Below, piece after piece: positions 43,660 to 52,339 of a stretch of DNA of 64,000 nucleotides (within the stretch, counting starts at the first letter, position 1; every line of letters starts with the position of its first letter). Under the pieces are notes generated by a model. That model made no database searches. It saw only the letters and a program-made list of their open reading frames with translations, and was not told where the DNA came from. The translations under genes and the position numbers were made by a program. The stretch spans positions 762,501 through 826,500 of the forward strand of contig NC_018515.1 in the NCBI RefSeq assembly GCF_000231385.2, in the 5' to 3' direction. The stretch is from Desulfosporosinus meridiei DSM 13257 (GTDB lineage Bacteria > Bacillota > Desulfitobacteriia > Desulfitobacteriales > Desulfitobacteriaceae).

Positions 43660-44445
43660 ATGGAGTGGAAGACGGTTAAGCTGGATATAATGGAGACCGG
43701 AGTAGCGATTCTCACATTAAATCGACCTGAAACAATGAATTCGGTTAATGACCAGCTTTGTTCAGATGTTCAGGCTGCCTGCAAAGAAGCAGCAGACAAT
43801 GAGCTGATTAGAGTACTAATAATAACAGGAGCGGGCAAAGGGTGGTCTAGTGGAGGGGATATTACCAAATTGGCCTCTATGAAAGATCCTATCAGCGCTA
43901 AGGAGACTTATGACGGGTCAGGTGCCCTAGTAACTGCTATTTATGAACTAAAAAAACCGGTCATAGCTGCACTCAATGGGGTTGTAGCTGGAGCTTCCGT
44001 AGCTGCCTGTATGGCCTGCGATTTAATTATTGCTTCCGATCAAGCCCGTATGGGTTTTACATTTATGCAAATAGCATTTTGTCCGGATAGTGGAGCCTCA
44101 CACTTTTTATTTCAAAAAGTGGGCTATCATAAAGCTTTAGAATTATTGTGGTATGGAAAAATCATTAATGCTGAGGAAGCAGAAAAGTTGGGTCTAATTA
44201 ATAAGGTTGTTCCCCACGAGGAGTGTCTGCCCGAAGCAATCAGGTGGGCAGAAAGGCTAGCCTTGCAACCACTAATGGCAGTTGGGCTCGATAAAAAGCT
44301 CATGCGCGAAGCAGCCAAAAATGACTATTATCAGCAGGCAGAGTTAGAGGCCCTGTATCAAGTCTTGGCCTGGTCGTCTGAAGACTTTAGAGAGGGCTGT
44401 ACAGCCTTTGCAGAGAAAAGAAAACCTGTTTTTAAGAATCGATAG
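43660..44445 (+). CDS. Enoyl-CoA hydratase/isomerase family protein
   Basis: 261-residue crotonase-fold protein. VAILTLNRPETMNSVND, GAGKGWSSGGDI (oxyanion hole), ALNGVVAGASVAACMACDLI and the IAFCPDSGASHFL segment follow the family. The second catalytic Glu of hydratases is not obvious: the usual GCxPDxGGxxxL region reads CPDSGASHFL, with Asp, as in isomerase-like members (PaaG/Eci type). It stands alone with a palindrome upstream and a terminator downstream, so its pathway cannot be named. Confidence 0.85.
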   Translation: MEWKTVKLDIMETGVAILTLNRPETMNSVNDQLCSDVQAACKEAADNELIRVLIITGAGKGWSSGGDITKLASMKDPISAKETYDGSGALVTAIYELKKPVIAALNGVVAGASVAACMACDLIIASDQARMGFTFMQIAFCPDSGASHFLFQKVGYHKALELLWYGKIINAEEAEKLGLINKVVPHEECLPEAIRWAERLALQPLMAVGLDKKLMREAAKNDYYQQAELEALYQVLAWSSEDFREGCTAFAEKRKPVFKNR

Positions 44446-44460
44446 TGAAATAGTAGTTAT

Positions 44461-44500
44461 AAAAAGTTGGAATCGCTGAACAGTGTTTCCAGCTTTTTTA
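44461..44500 (+). terminator. Terminator after the enoyl-CoA hydratase gene
   Basis: AAAAAGTTGGAA (44461-44472) pairs with TTCCAGCTTTTT (44487-44498), one G-T pair, with the T run forming part of the stem. Confidence 0.82.
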
Positions 44501-44624
44501 GATCAAAACTTATTTATAAAAAAATTCTCTTATAATTTTATAATAAGGTTAGGGGATTTACTTTGGGGGAAGGTAAGGGTATATTAGTTCATGAGTTTTT
44601 AACCATAAGGACAAGGAGGAAATC

Positions 44625-45266
44625 ATGAAAGTCACTGATTTATCTCATCTTATTCATTCAAGTATGCCTGTTTTCCCCGGGACAGAACAACCAATTTTTC
44701 AGAGGGCAAATACTTTAGAAAATGATGGTTTCTTAGAAGCCAAGATCACGATGTACTCACATACCGGTACCCATATAGATGCACCTGCTCACATGCATCT
44801 GAATGGGCCGTATTTAGATGAATTTGCAATTGATAAGTTTATAGGAACTGCGATCATTCTTGATTTTTCGAGGTCAAACACCCAGGTACTAGACATTGAA
44901 AGTATTATTTCTCATGAGGAAACCATTCAAACGATAGATTTTCTGATCTTAAAAACAGGTTGGAGTAAATATTGGGGGAATCCTAAATACTACAAGGGTT
45001 TCCCCTATTTAACAGAGAAATCGGCCAAATGGTTATCCCAATTTGCTTTAAAAGGCATAGGGATTGATGCTATATCTATTGATGATATAGAAAGCAGCTC
45101 ATTTCCAGTTCACAAAATTCTCTTGGAAAAGAACATCATAATCATAGAAAATCTTACAAATTTAGATTCAATTGATACTAAAGGATCTTTTCTGTTAAGT
45201 GTTATGCCACTAAAGACTAAACTAGCAGATGGATCTCCGGTTCGGGCAATTGCAATCGAACTTTAA
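44625..45266 (+). CDS. Cyclase family protein (kynurenine formamidase-like hydrolase)
   Basis: 213 residues. The metal-binding motif HTGTHIDAPAHM (HxGTHxDxPxH) near residue 46 and an early VTDLSHLIHSSMPVFPG identify the cyclase/KynB family (PF04199 type). Members hydrolyse N-formylkynurenine, isatin or similar amides; nothing nearby fixes the substrate. AAGGAGG precedes ATG 44625. It stands alone, followed about 130 bases later by the VanX-CapA fusion. Confidence 0.85.
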   Translation: MKVTDLSHLIHSSMPVFPGTEQPIFQRANTLENDGFLEAKITMYSHTGTHIDAPAHMHLNGPYLDEFAIDKFIGTAIILDFSRSNTQVLDIESIISHEETIQTIDFLILKTGWSKYWGNPKYYKGFPYLTEKSAKWLSQFALKGIGIDAISIDDIESSSFPVHKILLEKNIIIIENLTNLDSIDTKGSFLLSVMPLKTKLADGSPVRAIAIEL

Positions 45267-45396
45267 GACATATTTTAACATAAATACCCATTGAAGGAAT
45301 GGAAGCACTATTTTACAAGTTGATAATTGAGATAACAAGACTCTTTTCTGGAGATTTTATAGTTAAATTTAACTGTAAGTCAAAGGGGGGAGTTTC

Positions 45397-46917
45397 ATGT
45401 TAAACCGTTTTCTGCCTTACCTCATTATTTTAGTTTTGCTGTTTGGTTATTCTGGTCAGGTTCAAGCGACCAAGACCTTTGGATATTCACTTAGCCAAGA
45501 AAATAAGTCTAAGTTCGTCGAAGTCCAACAGATCGTTCCGAGTGTGGTATTAGACATCAGGTATGCAACAGCAAATAATTTTACGCACAGCAAACTTTAC
45601 GAAAGTCCAGCGGCAAAGCTGCGTCTGGGTACCGCTGAAAAACTTAAAAAAGTTGCTGAAGAGATCGAGAAGAAGGGCTACCGTTTGAAGATATGGGATG
45701 CCTACAGGAGTCCTGAAGTACAATTTGCTTTGTGGAATTTGATTCCGGATTCTCGTTTTATTGCAAACCCATATAAGGGTTATTCTAGTCATTCGCGGGG
45801 TTCAGCAGTGGATTTAACCTTAATAGATAATCAGGGGAATGAGCTAGTTATGCCCACAGGCTTTGACGATTTCACTGAGCATGCAGCTAGGGTCAATGAT
45901 AACGAAAATGCAAAATATTTAAAAGAAGTAATGACTAAGAACGGGTTTAAGGCCTTAGCAAGTGAATGGTGGCATTTTGATGATCTTGATACTTATGAAC
46001 CTGTTGCCATTGTACAAAAGTCTTCACAGAAAACTATTAATTATAAGGTTAGAATTTCAGTTAGTGCCATCGGAGATGTAACATTAGGGCAAGATGAACG
46101 CTTTTTATATGAAGGCAGTTTTAATCAATACTATACTCTGAAAGGTTCAGAATATTTTTTCTCAGGGGTAAAAAATATTCTTGCTGGGGATGATTTAACC
46201 ATCGCTAATCTTGAGGGTCCTTTGACTGAAGCTACTGACAAACCAAATAAGAGTTCACAAGGAACCCGGGCCTTTTTCTTTAAGGGGAATCCGCATTACA
46301 CAGCTATTTTGAAAGATGGAAGTATCGAAGCAGTTAACCTAGCTAATAATCATAGCATGGATTTTTTGAACAAAGGTTATGAGGACACGGTAGCAACATT
46401 AGATCATGCAAAAATTTCAAGTTTTGGTGATGAAAAAGTGACAGTTTATGAAAAAGAAGGCGTAAAAGTTGGGTTAATAGGCTTAAATACTTTAGGGCCA
46501 ATCGAAGAGGGGGTTAATTTAGATAACCTAATTTTACAATTAAAAACTCAAATTGAAACTCTAAAAGAAGAAAAAACTTCAATGATAATTGTTAGTTTTC
46601 ACTGGGGTCAAGAAAACAAGTATTTTCCAACCCAAGTTCAGCGTAAGCTTGGCCAACTGGCTATTGACCAAGGTGCAGATTTAGTACTCGGACATCACCC
46701 TCATGTGATTCAAAAATACGAGAATTATAAAGGAAGATGTATAGTCTATAGTCTTGGAAATTTTGTGTTTGGAGGTAATCCCAATCCATGGTATAAATAT
46801 ACTGAAATTTTTCGACAACAATATGACTTTGTAGATGGCAAACTGGTTGAGTTAAGTTCACCACAAATTATTCCCTGTCAATTATCAGCCAGTTATAGGC
46901 CAGAACCGTCAAAATGA
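45397..46917 (+). CDS. Exported VanX-like D,D-dipeptidase fused to a CapA-like domain
   Basis: 506 residues with an N-terminal signal peptide or anchor (LPYLIILVLLFGYSGQVQA). Residues about 35-205 are a zinc D-Ala-D-Ala dipeptidase of the VanX/DdpX type: Arg in WDAYRSPEVQ, zinc ligands His and Asp in SSHSRGSAVDLT, and Glu-His in SEWWHFDD. Residues about 220-495 form a CapA/PgsA metallophosphatase-like domain: AIGDVTLGQDE, NLEGPLT, NLANNHSMDF, SFHWGQENKY and GHHPHVIQ. Both halves look complete. The cell-wall dipeptidase suggests a role outside the membrane; the CapA part is typical of poly-gamma-glutamate or capsule genes, but no capB/capC homologue is near. Confidence 0.88.
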   Translation: MLNRFLPYLIILVLLFGYSGQVQATKTFGYSLSQENKSKFVEVQQIVPSVVLDIRYATANNFTHSKLYESPAAKLRLGTAEKLKKVAEEIEKKGYRLKIWDAYRSPEVQFALWNLIPDSRFIANPYKGYSSHSRGSAVDLTLIDNQGNELVMPTGFDDFTEHAARVNDNENAKYLKEVMTKNGFKALASEWWHFDDLDTYEPVAIVQKSSQKTINYKVRISVSAIGDVTLGQDERFLYEGSFNQYYTLKGSEYFFSGVKNILAGDDLTIANLEGPLTEATDKPNKSSQGTRAFFFKGNPHYTAILKDGSIEAVNLANNHSMDFLNKGYEDTVATLDHAKISSFGDEKVTVYEKEGVKVGLIGLNTLGPIEEGVNLDNLILQLKTQIETLKEEKTSMIIVSFHWGQENKYFPTQVQRKLGQLAIDQGADLVLGHHPHVIQKYENYKGRCIVYSLGNFVFGGNPNPWYKYTEIFRQQYDFVDGKLVELSSPQIIPCQLSASYRPEPSK

Positions 46918-46972
46918 ATTTGCAGATTAAAATGGGTTGCTGCAAGATTGCTAGTAACTATTGTTGCAGCGC

Positions 46973-47022
46973 AAAAAACAAAGACCGGTGCCAAATGATT
47001 TGGCCCGGACTTTGTTTTCTTT
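46973..47022. terminator. Bidirectional terminator between the fusion gene and lctP
   Basis: AAAACAAAG and CTTTGTTTT flank an inner CCGG/GCCAAA...TTTGGC/CCGG stem. It lies between convergent genes, with A and T runs on both sides. Confidence 0.85.
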
Positions 47023-47038
47023 AAGGATAGATTTTAGA

Positions 47039-48829
47039 TTATGCAGATAAACGTGAGTTGGGTAAATTCTTAAGTCTGCCATTATTGGTTGCAATGATAT
47101 AAATCGCAGCAGCCCAGATTAATCCAACAATAATTGTACCGATATTGAAGAACCCTTTTTGCGCAGTATACAGAAGAGAATATCCAAGTGCTCCTGGGAG
47201 TAAAGCATAGTAGGTAAATACTACTAATGTTTTACGGATAACATAGCCTTCTTTTCCGAGCAAACCTACGACGGCTGAAGCTGCAACGACATTGTGTACG
47301 CAGATGACGTTTCCTGCAGCACCACCAATAGCTTGAAGAGCAACAATCCAGGTTGGATCAACTCCAATTCGCTCGCCTACACCGAATTGGAACAGGGAAA
47401 ACATCATGTTAGAAACCGTGTTACTACCAGCAACGAAGGCTCCAAGTCCACCAATCAGAGGTGCGAAGATTGGCCATGCTGAACCAGCTAAGCCTGCAAC
47501 AGCTTCAGCGAGGACAATAGGCATCTTTTCGAAGCCAGCTGCACCGCCTGCCGAATTCATGAATACTTGAACCATAGGCACGGTGAAAATAAGAGCTGAA
47601 CCCGCACCAAGCATAGTCTTTGCTGAGCCTTTCCAAGCTCTAGCATAAGCAGCACCACTCATTTTGTGAAGGAAGAAGGTAATAATTGTGACAAAGATAA
47701 ATGCAGAACCTGGTGAAAAGAGGATTTCCCAACTTGCAGTTATATTTGTTCCAAAAATTGAAGGCCAAACGAATTTTGCTTTTTTCAGAGCAGCAGTAAG
47801 AGGAACTATAGTTCTGGTAAGAACAAGGGTTAATCCAATAAGAACATAAGGCATCCAAGCCATTACACTGCTCATTGTGGTCTTAGCAGAAATGTCTTTA
47901 ATTTCGACTGAGCCTGACCAAGAGGGATCCCAATTTTCTTTCTTCTCAAAATCCCAAGCTTCCCCTTTGGGCATGAGGAAACCTTTTTTAGCGGCAGGAA
48001 CAACAATTGCAAGACCGATTAATCCACCTATCATTGAAGGGAATTCAGGTCCGAGTAAATTGGCAACGATAAGATAAGGAACTGTCATTGCAAACGCAGC
48101 AAACAGAGCAAATTTCCAAACTCTAAGACCTTCACTAAAGGATTTGTTTTTACCGAAGTAGCGGGTCATGAAAGCTACAACGAAGAGAGGAATAAATGCA
48201 CCGGCAACAAAGTGGAGGAAGGCAACTTTTGTTGCGATGGCAAATCCAATGAATGTATTCCAATCTGTATAGCCAAGTGATTGGGCATACGCCTGTAATT
48301 CAGGAGTTTTGAGTCCAGTAGCAACACCGGTGAGCATAGGGGTTCCTACAGCTCCGAAAGATACAGGGGTGCTTTGAATCATCATTCCGGCAACGACGGC
48401 AGCCATTGCAGGGAAGCCAAGTCCGACCATCAAAGGAACAGCTACTGCTGCGGGTGTACCGAAGCCTGAGGAGCCTTCTATGAAGGAACCAAAAAGCCAA
48501 GCAACGATGATAACCTGAATACGTCGGTCTGTAGTAATTCCGGTAAATCCTCGACGAATGGCTTGAAGTCCACCGCCTTCTTGCAAGGTGTTTAAAAGAA
48601 GAATCGAACCAAAAATAATGTACATAAGAGTAACTGCGGTAACAACACCATTAGCTGAAGCGGCGGCCACTTGTGCACCGGGGACTTTCCAAACAAAAAG
48701 TGCGAGTATAACTGCTGTAATAAATGAGAGCGGCATAGCTTTACTTGCTGGCCATCGTAATCCTACGAGAAAAATTGCAACAACTGCGATGGGGAGCAAG
48801 GAAAGAATGGCTAATATTCCAGTACTCAT
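47039..48829 (-). CDS. lctP: L-lactate permease (LctP family)
   Basis: 596-residue membrane protein with about 13 or more hydrophobic segments. LctP blocks: LFGSFIEGSSGFGTPAAVAV, IQSTPVSFGAVGTPML, FVAGSNTVSNMMFSLFQFG and IGGAAGNVICVHNVVAA. It is a proton-coupled lactate (and glycolate) symporter. AGGAGG (complement, near 48838) precedes ATG 48829. The window also holds a GlcD/GlcF-like oxidase pair and LarA about 5 kb away, so lactate import for energy metabolism is likely. Confidence 0.95.
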   Translation of the reverse strand: MSTGILAILSLLPIAVVAIFLVGLRWPASKAMPLSFITAVILALFVWKVPGAQVAAASANGVVTAVTLMYIIFGSILLLNTLQEGGGLQAIRRGFTGITTDRRIQVIIVAWLFGSFIEGSSGFGTPAAVAVPLMVGLGFPAMAAVVAGMMIQSTPVSFGAVGTPMLTGVATGLKTPELQAYAQSLGYTDWNTFIGFAIATKVAFLHFVAGAFIPLFVVAFMTRYFGKNKSFSEGLRVWKFALFAAFAMTVPYLIVANLLGPEFPSMIGGLIGLAIVVPAAKKGFLMPKGEAWDFEKKENWDPSWSGSVEIKDISAKTTMSSVMAWMPYVLIGLTLVLTRTIVPLTAALKKAKFVWPSIFGTNITASWEILFSPGSAFIFVTIITFFLHKMSGAAYARAWKGSAKTMLGAGSALIFTVPMVQVFMNSAGGAAGFEKMPIVLAEAVAGLAGSAWPIFAPLIGGLGAFVAGSNTVSNMMFSLFQFGVGERIGVDPTWIVALQAIGGAAGNVICVHNVVAASAVVGLLGKEGYVIRKTLVVFTYYALLPGALGYSLLYTAQKGFFNIGTIIVGLIWAAAIYIIATNNGRLKNLPNSRLSA

Positions 48830-48949
48830 CTTGAAACCTCCTCATAAATTTTTTTAGATAAGATAATAAGAATAATTCCTTTTTTCACTATCTTTCTAAT
48901 AATCACCACCTTTCAAGATAGAACCCCTCAGTTCATCAGAACAGTAGAA

Positions 48950-48968
48950 TGGTTTACCTATCATACCA
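48950..48968. promoter_or_regulatory. Candidate operator in the lctP leader
   Basis: TGGT (48950-48953) and ACCA (48965-48968) form a loose inverted repeat lying downstream of the lctP promoter, where a repressor could block elongation. GntR-type lactate regulators use TGGT/ACCA half-sites, but usually with closer spacing. Weak evidence. Confidence 0.25.
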
Positions 48969-49006
48969 CCTGGCCAAAACAAAACTTTGTGAAAGAACGT
49001 AGTCTT

Positions 49007-49035
49007 ATATTATACTAAATCAAAAATATTTTCAA
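49007..49035 (-). promoter_or_regulatory. Candidate promoter of lctP
   Basis: On the minus strand TTGAAA (49035-49030) is followed after 17 bases by TAATAT (49012-49007), or after 15 bases by TATAAT (49014-49009). The leader to lctP would be about 170 bases. Confidence 0.5.
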
Positions 49036-49535
49036 TAAATTGAGTTTATTTTCACTAATGAATAACTAACAAAAAGTATAAGTGTTTTGAAAATACAATC
49101 ATATTATGAGTTATAAAACAATTACAAAAAATTCTGATTTGTGTTTTAAATTAAGGCCGATTTCTAAGAGTCAATTATGTTAGTTTGATGTAGATTGAAG
49201 TAGATAAAAGGATTTTAGACGGATGGATAAAAATTATAGAGGTGTAAATAGTTTATTCATAACTTAGTGTTTTAAACTTAAGTAATAATAGCATAAATGT
49301 GTAAAAAATAACAAATATTGTAAAATATAACATTAAAAACTTGATGTTTCTTGAGAAATTTAAAATTCTAACAAATTAATTAGAATTTATATTTGGGTAT
49401 AATTAGTCTATCAGGACTGCTCTCATTAAAATATTAGGTTGAAGAGGTATACCTAACATACCTAGATAAAAGAGGGTTAAAACTTTGAGCTAGTAATATA
49501 GGTTTTGAGAAGGAGTAAATAAGGGAGGTAATTAA

Positions 49536-49817
49536 TTGAACCGATTAATATTAGTGTTATTTGGAATTGCGCTAGCTTGTATAGGACTAACATTCCTTTT
49601 AGCAAAGCTATCATTTAAAAACAAAATTACTAAATACTTGCCAGCTCTGCTATGTCTATTAGCAGGACTCTATTATTTATATATCGCAAATAACGCTAAT
49701 AACGTAAATGGATTTGAAGATTTGGCAAATTTGATGCTATCGCTGATGCTTTTTGCGGGCTCAGTTGGAGGGGCAGTTACAGGACTAATCTTTGATTTAC
49801 TCAAGAAGAAATCATAG
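49536..49817 (+). CDS. Small YesK-like membrane protein
   Basis: 93 residues with three hydrophobic segments (about 3-23, 33-51 and 66-88), separated by LAKLSFKNKITKY and NNANNVNGFEDL, and ending in LLKKKS. The pattern resembles YesK-like small membrane proteins of unknown role. TTG 49536 is fixed by GGGAGGT at 49523-49529. It lies 90 bases upstream of the MerR-type regulator, but that gene has its own promoter. Confidence 0.65.
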   Translation: MNRLILVLFGIALACIGLTFLLAKLSFKNKITKYLPALLCLLAGLYYLYIANNANNVNGFEDLANLMLSLMLFAGSVGGAVTGLIFDLLKKKS

Positions 49818-49854
49818 TTTTTTGAAATTCCACAAAAGGATTTGATTTTGCCTA

Positions 49855-49885
49855 TTTACATTGTCGTTACGTAAAGGTATATAGT
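49855..49885 (+). promoter_or_regulatory. MerR-type promoter with 19-base spacer
   Basis: TTTACA (49855-49860), a 19-base spacer, and TATAGT (49880-49885). TTTAC (49855-49859) and GTAAA (49871-49875) form an inverted repeat within it. A 19-base spacer is the hallmark of promoters activated by MerR proteins through DNA distortion, and it lies just before a MerR-family gene, suggesting autoregulation. Confidence 0.6.
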
Positions 49886-49907
49886 GCATTCATCGGGAGG
49901 TGATGAC

Positions 49908-50672
49908 ATGGAATATACGGTGCAAAAATTAAGTCATCTGGCAGGTGTCAGTACTCGTACTCTGAGATATTATGACGAAATAGGAATTCTTAAGCCGGCA
50001 AGAATTAATTCATCAGGGTATCGCATTTATGGATCTGCTGAAGTGAATCGCTTACAACAAATTCTTTTTTATCGAGAGCTGGGTGTGGGTCTGGACAATA
50101 TTAAAACCATTTTAACAGAACCTGATTTTGACGGACTAAGAGCACTGCAAGTACATCGTGAGAAACTGCTCGAAAAAAAAGAGCAATTAGATGTGTTGAT
50201 TGCCAATGTTGAAAAAACAATCGCCTTAAACGAAGGGAGAATTATTATGTCGGATAAAGAAAAGTTTGAAGGCTTTAAGCAAAAGTTAGTGGATGATAAT
50301 GAAGGGAAGTATGGACAGGAAATCCGTGAGAAATATGGAGACGACACAGTTAATAAGTCTAACCAAAAATTCAAAGGGATGACTCAAGAACAATATGATG
50401 TAATGACAAAGCTTGCTAAAGAGGTCAATGAAACGCTGTATGCTGCATTCAGAACAGGTGATCCGGCGGGAGAACTTGCCCAAAAAACCGCTGATCTACA
50501 TCGACAGTGGCTCTGCTATACATGGGATATTTATTCAAAAGAAGCCCATGCGGGACTTGCCCAGATGTATGTAGATGATCCCAGATTTACAGCATACTAT
50601 GATGAGAAGCAACCAGGCGCGGCGGAGTTCCTTAGAGATGCTATCTTTATCTACACCGGTCAAAAAGTATAG
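49908..50672 (+). CDS. TipA-like MerR-family regulator (MerR HTH + TipAS domain)
   Basis: 254 residues. The N-terminal MerR winged helix (VQKLSHLAGVSTRTLRYYDEIGIL, with the wing RINSSGYRIY; key parts shown) is followed by a dimerisation coiled coil (about 75-115). The TipAS domain (about 125-254) contains FKQKLVDDNEGKYGQEIREK in part and YVDDPRFTAYYD. TipAS binds thiopeptides and other drugs in Streptomyces relatives. GGGAGG 7-9 bases before ATG 49908 sets the start. The next gene is an MFS exporter, a plausible but unproven target. Confidence 0.88.
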   Translation: MEYTVQKLSHLAGVSTRTLRYYDEIGILKPARINSSGYRIYGSAEVNRLQQILFYRELGVGLDNIKTILTEPDFDGLRALQVHREKLLEKKEQLDVLIANVEKTIALNEGRIIMSDKEKFEGFKQKLVDDNEGKYGQEIREKYGDDTVNKSNQKFKGMTQEQYDVMTKLAKEVNETLYAAFRTGDPAGELAQKTADLHRQWLCYTWDIYSKEAHAGLAQMYVDDPRFTAYYDEKQPGAAEFLRDAIFIYTGQKV

Positions 50673-51007
50673 AGTACTGTTCGTTTAAGGCAGCGACATT
50701 CTCAATATCAATTATGGGAAGAATGTTTTAGTGATGATCTTGACTAAGTTTCACAAATGTTATAGCCTTAAGTTGGGTTCGTCAAGAAAGGGTGAAGAAA
50801 AACATAATGCGCTACTAATTCTTATTTCCAAAAATGAAATTCTTGTTAATATGACGAGTGTTTTTCTAGGATAGGATTAGTATGAGCATTTTTAATTGAC
50901 AAATGATCGCATCGCTAAAAGGATGTATACCTTGGTGTATATGCGACGTATGTTTTTTTATTGAAATGACTTACCTCCTGTCCAAGAATAATGGGCAGGA
51001 GGTTTTT
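50673..51007 (+). promoter_or_regulatory. Leader region of the MFS exporter gene
   Basis: 335 bases between the regulator and the MFS gene. TTGTTA-N18-TAGGAT near 50845-50875 is a possible promoter. The last 75 bases carry a 9-10 codon upstream ORF (TTG 50932 or GTG 50935 to TGA 50964, behind AAAAGGATG) and a hairpin, ACCTCCTGTCC (50973-50983) with GGGCAGGAGGT (50993-51003), that buries the ribosome site and is followed by TTTTT. This is the layout of a translational or transcriptional attenuator. Confidence 0.55.
50932..50964 (+). CDS. Possible leader peptide of the MFS exporter
   Basis: TTG-GTG-TAT-ATG-CGA-CGT-ATG-TTT-TTT-TAT-TGA would encode about ten residues, M(V)YMRRMFFY, with AAAAGGATG 7 bases upstream. 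It ends 8 bases before the hairpin that covers the exporter ribosome site. A ribosome stalled on it could alter that hairpin. The Arg-Arg stretch recalls drug-arrest leader peptides, but no such arrest is proven for this sequence. Confidence 0.4.
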   Translation: MVYMRRMFFY

Positions 51008-52222
51008 ATGCTAGATTTAATTGGCAATCGACTAGTGCGAGCAATCTTAGGGTCTGCGCTATTCTTACAAATTGGAATATGGGTTCGGAATTTTGCAGTT
51101 TTACTTTTCGTAATGGAACAGACAAATGGGAATGCACTTGCTATTTCAATGATTTCCGTAGCTGAATATACGCCGATTTTTATTTTCTCTTTTATCGGCG
51201 GAACCTTTGCAGACCGTTGGCGTCCAAAGCGAACAATGATCTGGTGTGATATTCTAAGTGCTATTTCAGTATTTGGGGTTTTGGGTACATTGGTATTTGG
51301 TACCTGGAAAGCTGTCTTTTTCACAACTATTATATCCGCCATCTTATCCCAATTTTCGCAACCCTCAGGTATGAAGCTGATCAAGGAACATTTACCTCCT
51401 GAGAGAATTCAAGCTGTAATGTCAATTTATCAAACGATCTTTACAATCTTTATGATCCTCGGGCCGATTCTGGGCACGTTTGTTTATCATAAGTTTGGGA
51501 TTATGGTTTCGATTTCTATTATGGGACTGGCGTTTTTGCTCTCAGCAGGTTCCTTAACATTCCTTCCTGTAGACAGTGTAAGCGCTATTCAAAAACCCGT
51601 CACAACTCTTGGTCAAGAAATGAAAGCCGGTATTCATTATGTGCTGGCGAAGAAAACTCTTACTCTTTTAGGTTTATGCTTCTTGGCAGCTGGCTTAGGA
51701 GGGGGACTTGTTCAACCATTAGGAATTTTTTTGATCACTGAACGGTTGGGTTTACCAAAAGAGAGCTTGCAATGGCTCATGACCTTCAATGGATTAGGGA
51801 TGCTGGCCGGTGGAATCATAGTAATGATTTTTGCAAAAGCAATTTCACCACAAAAACTATTGGCCTTTGGGATGTTTATCTCGGCAATTGGTTTAGCGAT
51901 TTGCGGTTTTTCTACCTTTCCGTGGCTAACCTATCTGGTTCATCTATTAATGGGATTAGTCCTTCCTTGTATTATGATCGGCATCAATATGATGATGCTT
52001 CAAAACTCAGACAACGAGTTTATTGGAAGAGTCAACGGAATTTTGATGCCTTTGTATACTGGGGCTATGGTTTTAACTATGAGCATGGCAGGAGTACTTA
52101 AAGAAATGTTTACATTGGTTGCTATGTATGAAGCGGCGGGAGTTTTGTATATTGTAGGGTTGCTGTTTTTAGTGCCCTTGTTCAATGCTCAAAGTGCTAA
52201 GGGAACAATTTTCATAGACTAA
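51008..52222 (+). CDS. MFS exporter, DHA3 (macrolide efflux-like) type
   Basis: 404 residues with about 12 transmembrane segments. Motif A-like GGTFADRWRPKRTMIWCD lies between TM2 and TM3; the second half has LMTFNGLGMLAGGIIVM and FIGRVNGILMPL. It resembles Mef-type macrolide and other DHA3 exporters. AGGAGG (50997-51002) sets ATG 51008. An open frame runs back to ATG 50903 without a ribosome site and would include the leader hairpin. The substrate is unknown. The upstream TipA-like regulator and leader suggest drug-inducible expression. Confidence 0.85.
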   Translation: MLDLIGNRLVRAILGSALFLQIGIWVRNFAVLLFVMEQTNGNALAISMISVAEYTPIFIFSFIGGTFADRWRPKRTMIWCDILSAISVFGVLGTLVFGTWKAVFFTTIISAILSQFSQPSGMKLIKEHLPPERIQAVMSIYQTIFTIFMILGPILGTFVYHKFGIMVSISIMGLAFLLSAGSLTFLPVDSVSAIQKPVTTLGQEMKAGIHYVLAKKTLTLLGLCFLAAGLGGGLVQPLGIFLITERLGLPKESLQWLMTFNGLGMLAGGIIVMIFAKAISPQKLLAFGMFISAIGLAICGFSTFPWLTYLVHLLMGLVLPCIMIGINMMMLQNSDNEFIGRVNGILMPLYTGAMVLTMSMAGVLKEMFTLVAMYEAAGVLYIVGLLFLVPLFNAQSAKGTIFID

Positions 52223-52339
52223 ATAATTTTGGGCATTCTCAAAGGAATATAAGAGTTTTCAGAGAACTTTAGATATTAACTGCAGTTGTAATTTTTGCTG
52301 ATCCTATATTCCCTAGACAAATTATTGGAGGTGGCTAGA

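Larger units (their letters stand above)
48830..49535. other. AT-rich divergent region between lctP and a YesK-like gene
   Basis: 706 bases with no convincing gene. It is clearly more AT-rich than its surroundings. It holds a minus-strand promoter candidate for lctP (49007-49035), a TGGT-N11-ACCA repeat (48950-48968) and the palindrome AGGTATACCT (49445-49454) about 80 bases before the plus-strand gene. I see no hairpin or riboswitch-like core. Confidence 0.5.

Noticed and set aside
48830-49535. Horizontal insertion marked by the AT-rich stretch upstream of lctP
   Set aside because: No integrase, repeat or tRNA boundary is visible; promoter and leader regions in these genomes are often AT-rich.
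50903-51007. N-terminal extension of the MFS exporter from ATG 50903
   Set aside because: There is no ribosome site at 50903, while AGGAGG sits just before ATG 51008; the extension also contains the hairpin and lacks transporter-like sequence.
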